Source of the DNA: a bacterium
Lineage (GTDB): Bacteria > Zhuqueibacterota > Zhuqueibacteria > Residuimicrobiales > Residuimicrobiaceae
Assembly: GCA_029554865.1 (NCBI GenBank)
Contig: JAKPUX010000254.1
Location: 1-37,451 of the forward strand
Length of the DNA stretch: 37,451 nucleotides
Reading direction: 5' to 3'
Below the pieces are notes generated by a model that saw nothing but the letters and a program-made list of their open reading frames with translations, did no database searches and was not told the origin of the DNA. A program made the translations under genes and the position numbers. Below are positions 23,943 through 34,600 of this stretch, piece by piece (within the stretch, counting starts at the first letter, position 1; each line of letters opens with the position of its first letter).

Positions 23943-26900
23943 ATGCACAAGAAACAGAACCTCTGGCTGTTTGCCTTTGCGCTGTTGCTGCTTTTCAGCC
24001 TGGCAGCGAACGGCCAACCGATTTCGCGCCCCGATGTGATCTGGGCTCGCACCAGTGATGCCCCGATCACCCTCGACGGAGTCCTCAGTGAAGCCGCCTG
24101 GGCCCAGGCCGAGTCGCTTCATGTCATCTACGGCGAGGAACCCAGCCCGATCCCGGGCAGCGGCTATGCCAAGGAAGGCGGCGTCGATGCCACCGACCCG
24201 ACGCACGCCACCCTCAAGTTCCTGGTCCAGGGCAACAGTCTCTATCTGGCGGTTATCGCCCCCGACTCATCGGTCGGTGGCGGCCCTTGGGCCAAATTTG
24301 ACGCCATGCTGATGAACATCCGCAACGCCGCTGATGCCGGGCGCCCGGCCGGCTCCTTCGAGTATTTTTACGGCTGGGTGGCCGAGAGCTGGGCCGATCC
24401 CAACACCGCCAACGTCGGCGCCGCCCCCGGCTTTTTCGGCTGGGCCTCCACTGACCGCACCGTCTGGGACGCGGTCACAGTGGTCGACGGCATCACCAAT
24501 GACGATGCGGCCCCCGACAAGGGCTACATCACCGAATTCAAATTCGACCTCGCCGTGCGCGGCTATGACGCCACCGCCGCTGAAGGGACGATCATCCCCT
24601 TCAACTTTTCCATCTATGACTGCGACTGGTTCTGGCCGCTGAACGAGGACAAACACAGTTCGAACCGCGTCTGGGTTCAGGGCCCCTGGGGCAACAACTC
24701 CGCCTACGCCGTGCTGCAGATCCACGCCAACCCGGGCATCACCCTGACCAGCGCTCTGCCCTACATCGGCCCCGATTTCATCGTCCCCAATGCGGACACA
24801 CACCCCATGCCTGCGGTCGACGGCGTACTGGATGAAGCCGCCTGGGCGCACGCCCCGGGGATCGATCTCCGTTTCGGCGATGACGAACTGCGCGCCTCCT
24901 ATCCCGGCGTCGCCCCCCTGCTCTCCGGTCAGTGGCAGCCTGAGGTCGGCGGTGTCAAGGCCCCGATCCTCGACCCGGCCGATGCCACCCTCAAGTGGTT
25001 CACCCGCGAGGATGTGCTCTATCTCTCCGCCGATGTCCGCGATCAGGCGGTCTGGTCCAACGAGGCCTATGATCAGTGGGACGGCATCCGCTTCATCATC
25101 AACGACATCGCCGAACGCGATCCCAACGACCACAACCTCCTGCGCCGCGAACTGACCGTGCGCCTGGATGCGGCCGGCGGCGCGCTATGGGGTGACTATC
25201 TGAGTGTGGTCATCGACAGCATGAAAATGGGAGCTGCCGCGGTAGCCCTGAAACCCGGCACCACCGTCAATGACTATAACGACATCGATGCCGGCTATCT
25301 GGTTGAGATCGCCGTCGATTTGAAGGCCCTCGGTTACAAACCTGGCCTGCTCCAGGGCAATCTCTTCATCAGCGCCACCCTTTTCGACGGCGACAATTTT
25401 GCCAACGCCGCCGATAATTATGGCCAGCGCGTCTGGTTCATGCGCGAAGGCGGCTGGAATGCCGGCCCGGCCTGGGGTTTTATGGATCCCTATACCACCC
25501 TGCCCGGCGGGGCCGCGGCCGAAAACGAGCGTCCCGATGCCATCTGGGCCCGCACGATCTCGGCTCCCCTCGTCCTTGACGGCGTCATGGATGAACCGGT
25601 CTGGGAGAAAGCCGAGTCGGTGCGCCTGCGCTATGGCCGTAACGGCTACCTGATCCCCGGCTCCGGATTTGGCAAGGAGGGGGGTGTCGATCCCGAGGAT
25701 CCCACCGATGCCACCCTCAAGTTCCTCGTCCACGGCAACAAGCTCTACGTCGGCGCCCAGGTCAAGGATGCTTCGGTCGGCGGCGGCCCCTGGGCCCGCT
25801 TTGACGCCTTTTTGATGAACATTCGCGACCACAGCGGCGAAGGCCGGCCGGCCGGCCCCTATGAATATTTCTACGGCTGGGTCGCTGAGAGCTGGGCCGA
25901 TCCCAACACCGCCAACGTCGGCGCCGCCCCCGGCTTCTTCGGCTGGGCCGCTGCAGACCGCACCGTCTGGGACGCCGTCACCGTTGTCAACGGCATCACC
26001 AATGATGATGCCACACCCGACAACGGCTACACCACCGAATTCGTCTTCGATCTGGCCCCGCGCGGGTATGACGTCACCAAGCCCGGCGGCGAGATCGTCG
26101 AATTCAACGTCTCCATCTATGACTGCGACTGGTTCTGGCCGATCAACGAGGACAAGTTCTCCAGCAACCGCGTCTGGTGGCAGGGTCCCTGGGGCAACAA
26201 CTCCGCCTATGCCATCGCCCGCGTGCACGTCAATCCGGCCGTCACCGAGGACTCGCCGCTGCCGACGATCGGTCCCGATCTGGTCGTGCCCAACGGTGCC
26301 GACCATCCCGCGCCGGTCATGGACGGGCTTTTTGACGAGAGCGTCTGGGCCAACGTCAAGGGGCTCGACCTCCGCTTTGGCGATGACGAACTGCGCGCCT
26401 CCTATCCCGGCATCGGTCCCTGGCGTTCCGGTCAATTCCAGCCCGAGATCGACGCCAAGCGCGCGCCGGTTCTCGATCCCGCCGACGCCACTCTGAAGTG
26501 GTTCTTCAAGGATCACATGCTCTACGTCGCCGCCGATTTCCGCGACCAGTCGGTCTCCGGCATGGAAACCTACGACATGTGGGACGGCCTGCGCCTGATC
26601 ATCAACGACCGCACAGCCCGCGACGGCGACAATGTTCTCGTTCGCCGCAATCTCACCATGCGCGTCGGCCCGGCTGGCCCGGTGGTGATGGATTACCTCG
26701 AGACCCTGGTCAACGAGGGCAAGGCCTGGGTCGGCTTTGCGCTCAAGCCCGGCTCGACCATCAATGACGTCAACGACATCGATACCGGCTACCACATGGA
26801 GATGGCCATCGATTTGACCGCCCTGGGTTATCCTGCCGACCTGGGCGACGGCGTGCTCTTCATCAGCGCCACCCTCTTCGACGGCGACACCTTCCCCAAT

Positions 26901-28811
26901 ACCGCTGACAACTATGGGCAGCGCGTCTGGTTCATGCGCGAATCCGACTGGCCCGCCGGCCCGGCCTGGGCGCTGATGGATCCCAAGGCCTTTGTGCCCG
27001 GCGATCCCCTCAACACCATGGAACGGCCGGATGCCCTCTGGGCCCGCGTCGCTTCCGCGCCGATCACCCTCGACGGCAAGATGGATGAAGCCGACTGGGC
27101 CAAGGCGGAATCGGTGGTTTTGCGCTACGGCAGCGCCAGCCTCATGCCTGGTTCCGGCTTTATCTCGGAGGGCGGTGTCCAACCAGTAGATCCCACCTTC
27201 GCCATCCTCAAGTTCCTCGTCCACGGCAACAAGCTTTACATGGGTGCCGAGGTCAAGGATGCCTCGGTCGGCGGCGGCCCCTGGGCCCGCTTCGACGCCT
27301 TTTTGATGAACATCCGCGACCACAATGGCGCAGGACGGCCGGCTGGACCTTATGAGTATTTCTATGGCTGGGTCGCTGAAAGCTGGGCTGATCCCAATAC
27401 CGCCAACGTCGGCGCCGCTCCCGGCTTCTTCGGCTGGGCCGCGGCAGACCGCACCGTCTGGGACGCCGTCACCGTCGTCAACGGCATCACCAACGACGAT
27501 GCCACGCCCGACAACGGCTACACCACCGAATTCGTCTTCGATCTGGCCCCGCGCGGTTATGACGTCACCAAGCCCGGCGGCGAGATCGTCGAATTCAACG
27601 TCTCGATCTACGACTGCGACTGGTTCTGGCCGATCAACGAGGACAAGTTCTCCAGCAACCGCGTCTGGTGGCAGGGACCCTGGAGCAACAACTCCGCTTA
27701 TGCCATTGCGCAGCTTCATGTCGATCCATCGGTCACCGTCAACAGCGGCGCGCTTCCGGTTATCGGCCCTGATCTGATCATCCCCAACGGCGTCGATTTC
27801 GCAGATCCGACTGTGGATGGCAGCTTTGATGATGCAGCCTGGGCCAAGGCCCCCGGCCTCGACTTGCGTTTCGGCGATGATGCCCTGCGCGCTTCCTATC
27901 CCGGCATCGGCCCCTGGCGCTCCGGCCAGTGGCAGCCCGAGATCGACGGCAAACGGGCTCCAGTCCTCGACCCGGCTGACGCTACCCTGAAATGGTTCTT
28001 CAAGGGTCATATGCTCTATATCGCCGCCGATGTCCGTGACCAGTCGGTCTCCGGTCTGGAATCCTATGACATGTGGGACGGTCTGCGGATTATCATCAAC
28101 GACCGCGCGGCACGTGATGGAGAGAGTGTTCTGGTCCGCCGCAATCTCACCATGCGCATCGGCCCCACCGGTCCGGTGGTTATGGACTTTCTTGAGACCC
28201 TGTTCAACGAGGGCAAAGCCTGGGTAGGCTTTGAACTCAAGCCCGGCTCGACCATCAATGACGTCAACGACATCGACGTCGGTTACCATATCGAGATGGG
28301 GATTGACCTGACTGCCCTGGGCTATCCCGCCGACCTCGGTGACGGTGTCCTCTTCATCAGCGCGTGTCTCTTTGATGGCGATACCTTCCCCAACACGGCT
28401 GACAACTATGGCCAGCGTGTCTGGTTCATGCGTGAATCCGACTGGCCCGCCGGTCCGGCCTGGGCGCTGCTCGATCCGAACACCAAACTCACCGGCGTCA
28501 AGATCGATCCAGCCAGCCAGCTGCCGAAGGAGTTCGCACTGATCGGCAACTATCCCAATCCCTTCAACCCGACCACGACCATCCAGTTCGCCATGCCGGA
28601 AGAGGCCGCGGTGACCCTGCAGGTCTACGATCTCCTCGGCCGTCTGGTGAGCCGCCAGGTGCTCGGGCGCCAGAGCGCGGGCATGCAGGAGGTAAGCTTC
28701 GATGCCACCCGCATCGGCTCGGGCCTCTACTTCTACCGCCTCGAGATGGTCAGCGCCAAAGCGAAAAAGACCCTCCGCACCAGCGTGGGCAAAATGCTGG
28801 TGATCAAGTAG
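23943..28811 (+). CDS. Secreted multi-CBM9 carbohydrate-binding protein with T9SS-type C-terminal domain
   Basis: 1622-aa exported protein predicted to bind glycans at the cell surface. After a signal peptide (MHKKQNLWLFAFALLLLFSL...NGQ) come three repeat units of about 495 residues (from about 28, 529 and 1027). Each unit holds two CBM9-like domains recognisable by their openings, such as APITLDGVLSEAAWAQAESL and a second one with DGVLDEAAWAHAPG, giving six domains. Units two and three are almost identical over about 130 residues around YEYFYGWVAESWADPNTANV. The last ~100 residues contain IGNYPNPFNPTTTIQFAMP and VYDLLGRLV and end in GKMLVIK, a typical T9SS type-A/FlgD-like sorting domain. 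ATG 23943 was chosen because GGAGG lies just upstream. It is the first gene after a LacI-operator promoter and precedes the second TonB receptor. No catalytic residues are evident, so it is a binder rather than an enzyme; the glycan is unknown. Confidence 0.9.
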   Translation: MHKKQNLWLFAFALLLLFSLAANGQPISRPDVIWARTSDAPITLDGVLSEAAWAQAESLHVIYGEEPSPIPGSGYAKEGGVDATDPTHATLKFLVQGNSLYLAVIAPDSSVGGGPWAKFDAMLMNIRNAADAGRPAGSFEYFYGWVAESWADPNTANVGAAPGFFGWASTDRTVWDAVTVVDGITNDDAAPDKGYITEFKFDLAVRGYDATAAEGTIIPFNFSIYDCDWFWPLNEDKHSSNRVWVQGPWGNNSAYAVLQIHANPGITLTSALPYIGPDFIVPNADTHPMPAVDGVLDEAAWAHAPGIDLRFGDDELRASYPGVAPLLSGQWQPEVGGVKAPILDPADATLKWFTREDVLYLSADVRDQAVWSNEAYDQWDGIRFIINDIAERDPNDHNLLRRELTVRLDAAGGALWGDYLSVVIDSMKMGAAAVALKPGTTVNDYNDIDAGYLVEIAVDLKALGYKPGLLQGNLFISATLFDGDNFANAADNYGQRVWFMREGGWNAGPAWGFMDPYTTLPGGAAAENERPDAIWARTISAPLVLDGVMDEPVWEKAESVRLRYGRNGYLIPGSGFGKEGGVDPEDPTDATLKFLVHGNKLYVGAQVKDASVGGGPWARFDAFLMNIRDHSGEGRPAGPYEYFYGWVAESWADPNTANVGAAPGFFGWAAADRTVWDAVTVVNGITNDDATPDNGYTTEFVFDLAPRGYDVTKPGGEIVEFNVSIYDCDWFWPINEDKFSSNRVWWQGPWGNNSAYAIARVHVNPAVTEDSPLPTIGPDLVVPNGADHPAPVMDGLFDESVWANVKGLDLRFGDDELRASYPGIGPWRSGQFQPEIDAKRAPVLDPADATLKWFFKDHMLYVAADFRDQSVSGMETYDMWDGLRLIINDRTARDGDNVLVRRNLTMRVGPAGPVVMDYLETLVNEGKAWVGFALKPGSTINDVNDIDTGYHMEMAIDLTALGYPADLGDGVLFISATLFDGDTFPNTADNYGQRVWFMRESDWPAGPAWALMDPKAFVPGDPLNTMERPDALWARVASAPITLDGKMDEADWAKAESVVLRYGSASLMPGSGFISEGGVQPVDPTFAILKFLVHGNKLYMGAEVKDASVGGGPWARFDAFLMNIRDHNGAGRPAGPYEYFYGWVAESWADPNTANVGAAPGFFGWAAADRTVWDAVTVVNGITNDDATPDNGYTTEFVFDLAPRGYDVTKPGGEIVEFNVSIYDCDWFWPINEDKFSSNRVWWQGPWSNNSAYAIAQLHVDPSVTVNSGALPVIGPDLIIPNGVDFADPTVDGSFDDAAWAKAPGLDLRFGDDALRASYPGIGPWRSGQWQPEIDGKRAPVLDPADATLKWFFKGHMLYIAADVRDQSVSGLESYDMWDGLRIIINDRAARDGESVLVRRNLTMRIGPTGPVVMDFLETLFNEGKAWVGFELKPGSTINDVNDIDVGYHIEMGIDLTALGYPADLGDGVLFISACLFDGDTFPNTADNYGQRVWFMRESDWPAGPAWALLDPNTKLTGVKIDPASQLPKEFALIGNYPNPFNPTTTIQFAMPEEAAVTLQVYDLLGRLVSRQVLGRQSAGMQEVSFDATRIGSGLYFYRLEMVSAKAKKTLRTSVGKMLVIK
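24026..28490 (+). repeat. Three ~1.49-kb tandem coding repeats (CBM9 pairs)
   Basis: Units start near 24026, 25528 and 27022. Units two and three are nearly identical in DNA for several hundred bases (about 25770-26200 and 27260-27690), suggesting recent duplication or gene conversion. Such repeats can also mislead short-read assembly. Confidence 0.85.
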
Positions 28812-28839
28812 TCCTCTCCATCCGTTGTACAGCCTGAAC

Positions 28840-28877
28840 AGAGGGGGCCGGGGCCTCCCGGCCCTCTCTTCTGTTTT
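28840..28877 (+). terminator. Intercistronic hairpin with T-rich tail after the CBM9 gene
   Basis: GGCCGGG/CCCGGCC, extended by further pairs to about 13 bp with a GCCT loop, is followed by TCTGTTTT. It could partly terminate transcription so that the downstream receptor is made at a lower level than the abundant binding protein. Confidence 0.55.
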
Positions 28878-28917
28878 CCATCATCGAGGTTGGTCACACA
28901 TTCACGAAAGGAAGGCT

Positions 28918-31587
28918 ATGCGCGGTAATGATCTCAGGGTGCGCCGCGCGCATGCGGCCGGCGCCCTTCAGCGCGGCATGTGGATGATGGTGCTCATCTG
29001 GATCGCGGCGGCCGCCGCCTTTGCCGGCACGACCGGCAAACTGGCCGGACGCGTCACCGACAAGGCCAAACAGCCCCTGCCCGGAGCCAATATCATCCTC
29101 GTCGGGACGCAGTTGGGGGCTGTCAGCGATATGGAGGGCTATTATACCATCCTCAATATCCCCCCCGGACGCTATCAGGTCCGCTATGCCTTTATCGGCT
29201 ACAAAACCATGACGGTCAGCCAGATCCTGGTTACCACGGATCACACCACCACCCAGGATGTGCAGCTCGAACAGAGTGTGATCGAGGGCGAAACCGTCCA
29301 GGTGGTGGCCCAGCGGCCGATCGTCGCGACCAACCTGACCAGCTCGGTCGCCACCGTGACCAGTGACGCCATTGCCATCATGCCGGTGCAGGATTTGCAG
29401 GAAGTCGTCGATCTTCAAGCCGGCGTGGTGGACGGCCACTTCCGCGGCGGCCGCACCGGCGAGGTGCAGTACCAGATCAACGGTGTCAGCGTCAACAACA
29501 GCTACGACAACTCCTCGACCCTGCGCATCGACCGCAGCCTGCTCCAGGAGGTCCAGGTCATCAGCGGCACCTTCGATGCCGAGTACGGCCAGGCGATGAG
29601 CGGCGTGGTTAATGTCGTGCTCAAGAGCGGCACCGACCAGTTCGCCGTCAGCGGCGAGGCCTATACCAGCGACTATCTTTACACCAGCGGCGACCGGCGC
29701 AACGCGCCGGACAAATTCCGCCCCCTCTCGATCCAGAATTACCAGGCCAGTCTGAGCGGTCCGCTGCCCCTGCTGCCCAAGACCTATTTCATCTTCAGCG
29801 GCCGCCGTTATGCCAATGACGGTTATGTCTATGGCGAGCGCCGCTTTCTGCCCACTGACCGCGCCAACTTCGAGAACAAGATCTATACCCCGGGCGGTGA
29901 CAACAAGGAGTTCCCCCTCGACACCTCACGGGAATGGTCCGGCCTGGCCAAGCTGACCAACCGCTCCCTGAAGAATCTCACCCTGGAGTACCAGGCGATC
30001 GCCAACCAGATCGCCGGCAAGCGCTACAACTACGGTATGCGCTTCAATCCCGACGGCCGCGCCGAGCAGCGGACCTTCTCCATCGTCCACGGCATCGATC
30101 TCAACCACACCCTCTCGCCAAAAACCTTTTACAATATCAGCCTGCGTCAGAACTACTTTAACTATACCGACTATGCTTTTGAAGATTTCTACGACGCGCG
30201 CTATGACTCTGCCGGTCCCTCGATGGGAGACAGCAATTACGAGGACGGCGCGAGTATTCAGGGGGTGGAACTGGGCCGCTTCAAGCAGCAAACCAACACC
30301 CTGGTCCTGAAGGGCGCCCTGACCAGCCAGGTCAGCCGCAGCCACCAGCTCAAATTCGGCATCGAGCTGCAGAAATCGGAACTCAAGTTCGGCTCGCCCG
30401 GCTATCTGGTCAACACCGGCGGCACCCTGCTGGTGCGCCACATCGATGAGCCCCCCGACTATCCCGGCATCGCCGTCTATAATCCGGTTGCGATGGTCGC
30501 TTATGGCCAGGACCAGATCGAATGGCGGGATCTGGTCGTCCGCGCCGGCGCCCGCCTCGAATATTTCGACGCCCGTTCCACCCTGCCCAGCGACCTGGCC
30601 AATCCGGCCAACACCATTGCCGGCGCCCCCCTTTCGGTGGCGAAGGATACCGAGGCCAAGATCTCGCTTTCACCACGCCTGGGCATCTCCTATCCTGTCA
30701 CCACCAGCGCCTCGCTCTTTTTTGCCTATGGCCATTTCTACCAGATGCCGGCCCTGGGGCAGATCTTTTCCAATTCGGATTATGCCATCCTCGATGACCT
30801 GCAGGCGGGAGGAATCAGCTACGGGGTGCTCGGCAATCCGGACATCAAGCCCGAGCGCACGGTACAGTACGAGTTCGGCTACAAGCAGGCGATCGGCAGC
30901 CTCCTCGGCCTCGATGTCAGCATCTTTTACAAGGATATCCGTGACCTGCTCGGCGTCGAATTCGTCTCGACCTACGCCGCGGCCGAATATGCCCGGCTGA
31001 CCAACATCGATTTCGGCAATGTGCTCGGCTACACCATCGCCCTCGACCAGCGCCGCATCGGCATGGTCAGCACGATGGTCGACTATACCTGGCAGCGGGC
31101 GATGGGCAACGCCAGCGACCCGCGCGAGACCGCCACCCGCGCCTCGGCAGGCGAGGATCCGCGGCCAAGGCAGATTCCCCTGAGCTGGGACCAGCGCAAC
31201 ACCCTCAATGCGACGGTGACCGTCGAGAGCCCCAACCAGTTCGCCTTCAGCACCATCGTCCGCTACGGCAGCGGCCAGCCCTACACCCCCGCTCTCAGCG
31301 CCGGCTTCGGCGGCGGCCTCGAGACCAATTCCGGGCGCAAGCCGACCGGGCTGCGGGTCGATTTGCGCGCCGAGAAGTATTTCAAATTCAGCGGCCTGCG
31401 CGCCAGCCTCTTCGCCCGGGTGATCAATCTGCTCGACGCCCGCTTCGTCAACGGTTTCGTCTTCGACGACACCGGCAGCCCCGACTATTCGCTCAATCCC
31501 GTCGGCCAGCGCGCGACCCTCGCCAATCCCGGCCGCTACTATGCTCCGCGCCGTGTGGAAATCGGCTTTACCTTCGGCTCGTTGTGA
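28918..31587 (+). CDS. TonB-dependent outer-membrane receptor with carboxypeptidase-regulatory-like domain (copy 2)
   Basis: 889-aa paralogue of the receptor at 6413-9325 with the same plan. A signal region ends in AAAAAFAGTTGKLAG. Next come a carboxypeptidase-regulatory-like domain (about 40-125, with KQPLPGANIILVGTQLGAVS) and a plug (about 130-250, with HFRGGRTGEVQYQINGVSVN and ISGTFDAEYGQAMSGVVNVV). The beta-barrel runs to the C-terminus (IGFTFGSL). ATG 28918 is chosen because AAAGGAAGG lies immediately upstream; an earlier start would cross the hairpin at 28840. No SusD gene follows; instead the FN3/Ca-loop protein gene begins 19 bp later. Co-location with carbohydrate-binding and GH94 genes suggests an oligosaccharide ligand. 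Confidence 0.94.
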   Translation: MRGNDLRVRRAHAAGALQRGMWMMVLIWIAAAAAFAGTTGKLAGRVTDKAKQPLPGANIILVGTQLGAVSDMEGYYTILNIPPGRYQVRYAFIGYKTMTVSQILVTTDHTTTQDVQLEQSVIEGETVQVVAQRPIVATNLTSSVATVTSDAIAIMPVQDLQEVVDLQAGVVDGHFRGGRTGEVQYQINGVSVNNSYDNSSTLRIDRSLLQEVQVISGTFDAEYGQAMSGVVNVVLKSGTDQFAVSGEAYTSDYLYTSGDRRNAPDKFRPLSIQNYQASLSGPLPLLPKTYFIFSGRRYANDGYVYGERRFLPTDRANFENKIYTPGGDNKEFPLDTSREWSGLAKLTNRSLKNLTLEYQAIANQIAGKRYNYGMRFNPDGRAEQRTFSIVHGIDLNHTLSPKTFYNISLRQNYFNYTDYAFEDFYDARYDSAGPSMGDSNYEDGASIQGVELGRFKQQTNTLVLKGALTSQVSRSHQLKFGIELQKSELKFGSPGYLVNTGGTLLVRHIDEPPDYPGIAVYNPVAMVAYGQDQIEWRDLVVRAGARLEYFDARSTLPSDLANPANTIAGAPLSVAKDTEAKISLSPRLGISYPVTTSASLFFAYGHFYQMPALGQIFSNSDYAILDDLQAGGISYGVLGNPDIKPERTVQYEFGYKQAIGSLLGLDVSIFYKDIRDLLGVEFVSTYAAAEYARLTNIDFGNVLGYTIALDQRRIGMVSTMVDYTWQRAMGNASDPRETATRASAGEDPRPRQIPLSWDQRNTLNATVTVESPNQFAFSTIVRYGSGQPYTPALSAGFGGGLETNSGRKPTGLRVDLRAEKYFKFSGLRASLFARVINLLDARFVNGFVFDDTGSPDYSLNPVGQRATLANPGRYYAPRRVEIGFTFGSL

Positions 31588-31606
31588 AACTGTGGAGAAT
31601 GATCCT

Positions 31607-34600
31607 ATGCGTTGGAAAATAATCGTCACCGCCGCCCTGATCAGCGCAAGCGCGCCGGCCCAGCAGCTCCAGCCGGTGGTCCCCCCTGAACAGCGCGGCA
31701 GCATCGACGCCGAGCGCATCGGCTATCACGATGCCGCCAACATCCGTACCATGTTCTACAATTACGGCATGGTCGGCGGCTACCCCGATGATCCTGGCGG
31801 GGTCGACCTCAGCGTCTGGCATTCCATGGAGGTGCCCAAGGGCAGCGGCATGAACTACAGCGACGGCACCACGCCCTTCATCCTCGCCAAGGTCAAGGAC
31901 GGCAGGGGGCGGGACATCTATATCATGGAGACCGGCTACCGCGAACGCCAGGGCACCAGCCCGACCCGCAACAAGGTGATGCGCTTCGAGCCGCGCCCCG
32001 GCTATTTCCAGGCCGATCCCTCGATCAACAAGGGGCGTTCGCCGGCGATCAGCAGCGATCCCCGCACCTGGCCGAGCTTCTGGCCCGACAAGCTCAACGA
32101 TCCCGACGATCCAGGCTGGGTCGACGAGAACGAGGATCCCGAGCTCGATGACCCCAGCCAGGCCGCCTGGAACGGTTATTTCGGCAAAAAGCCCGCCGCT
32201 GACCAGGAGTCCTATACTGTGATGGATGACGACTTTTACGACGCCTTCGACTTTTATCCCGACAGCCGCGACCGCACCCGCCGCGGCCTCGGCCTCCGCA
32301 TCGAGGTGCGCGGCTTCCAGTGGGCCAATCCCCAGGCCGGCAACGTCATCTTTTGGCATTATGACATCACCAACGAAGGCACCACAGACTATAACGACAA
32401 TATCATTTTCGGCATGTACATGGACTCCGGAGTCGGCGGTTCCGCCCTCTCCTGCGACGGTATCTACGAGTCCGATGACGACAATGCCTATTTCGACAAA
32501 TCCTTCGGCCTCAACCTGGTCTACACCTGGGATAAATACGGCCATGGCCGCAACCTGCTCAGCAACTGCGGCACCACCGGCTATCTCGGCTATGCCTATC
32601 TGGAGACCCCGGGCAACCGCTTCAACGGCATTGATGACGATGAGGATGGCATTATTGACGAACGCCGTGACGGTGGCCCCGGCGAGCAGATCACCTCGAC
32701 CGATGCCATCATGGCCTGGCTTCAGGCCCATTACGATATCGACAGGTTCACCCGCGCCATCGGCACCATCGCCAGCCGCCCGGCCTGGCGCGCCTCAACC
32801 TGGTGGACCGGCGACGAGGACATGGACTGGGTGGCCGAACTCAACGACACCGGCGCCGACGGCGTCTTCGGCACCAACGACACCGGCGAGGGCGACGGCA
32901 TCCCCACCCTTGGCGAGCCCAACTTTGATCGCACCGACCTCCAGGAATCGGACCAGATCGGCCTCACCGGCTTCCAGATGAACCGCATCGTCGCCGGCCA
33001 GGGCAACCCCAACAAGGAGGTCGAAAACATCGTCTTCTTCGATGACGGCAAGGAGTGGCCGCGCCGCCTCTTCGAGCGCTTCACCAATCCCAATGTGGGA
33101 GCGCGCTTCGATTCGGCCGTCTTTCTCAACTACAACATCGGCTTTCTCTTCGCCTCCGGCCCCTTTATCCTCAAGGCCGGTCAGACCGAACGCTTCAGCC
33201 TCGCTCTCTCCTACGGCGCCGACCTCTACGAGCTGCGCTCCACGGTCAAGACCGTGCAGATGATCTACAACGCCAACTATCAGTTCGCCGTACCGCCCCC
33301 GATGCCAAAACTGACCGCTGAAACCGGCGACGGCTGGATCCGCCTCTCCTGGGATGATGCCGCCGAACGCGGCATCGATCCGGTCAGCCTCGAGAACGAT
33401 TTCGAGGGCTACCGCATCTACCGCTCCACCGATCCCGAGTTCCGCGACCCCAAACTCATCACCACCGGCCGCGGCACCGGCCCGATGGGCAACGGCGTGC
33501 CGATCAAGCAGTTCGATATGATCAACGGCCGCCGCGGCTTCTCCTCCCAGGTCGTTGAGGGAGTCGCCTACTACCTCGGCGAGGATACCGGCCTGGCCCA
33601 CAGCTGGACCGACACCACAGTGACCAACGGCCAGGAGTATTATTACGCCGTCACCGCCTTCGATCACGGCAGCGATTCTCTCGGCTATTATCCCTCGGAA
33701 AACGCCATCGCGGTCTCGCGCACCCCGCGCGGCGGCACCATCCTGCCCAAGAACGTCGTTTCGGTCCGTCCCAATCCGCGCACCTTCGGCTTTACCCAGG
33801 CGTCAGCCTCGGAGGTGACCCAGCTCCAGGGTCGAGGAACCGGCGATATTCGCATCGATGTGGTCAACTCCAATCTGGTGCCCGACGGCCACCAATTTGT
33901 GCTCAGCTTCCACTCGCCCTCGCCCGACTGCGTGCGCGCCGTTAATTATGACCTCATGGACAGCACAACGCGCAAGATCATCTTCCGCAACGGCTACGAC
34001 ATGGACGGCCAGGGTATCGGCCAGGTCGGGCTCGGCCTGCTGCCGGTGGTAAACACCGCCAAAACCGTCGTCGTTGACAGCATGGCCAGCGGCTTCACCC
34101 CCGAGAGCCAGACCAACCTGCATCTCAAGGCCACCTATCAGTATCAGCAGCCGATCAACCGGCGCCGTCCCGGCTTTCCCCACGATATCCGCGTCAGCTT
34201 TTACGACACCTTCCGGGACACCTCCCTGCTGGCGATCGGCCTGCCCGCGCGGCCGGCCAAGTTCCTCGTCCACGCTGTCGATGAGCAGGGGGGCGAAATG
34301 CGCCTGAAATTCCGCTTCCGTGATCTCGACCGCGACGGCACCCCCAATCAGTCCGGCGAGTTCATCGATATCGCCACCTTCGTGCCCGAAAAACCGGCGA
34401 CACCCCAGATCACCTGGCGCCTCGATGTCGACACCACCGGCCAGGCCGCCCGCGGTCCGATCATCCCGGCAAAGGGGGGTGACACCTGCTGGATGAGGCT
34501 GATCTATCCCCTCGAGGCCGGCGACGCCTTCCTCTTCTCGACGGCGGGCCAGAAGACTGATCCTGTCAGCGCCCGGGCCCAGTCCAAACAGGATCCCTAT

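Noticed and set aside
25185..28289. A 1034-codon minus-strand frame opposite the CBM9 gene
   Set aside because: It mirrors the internal repeats of the real gene and shows no recognisable motif or ribosome site.
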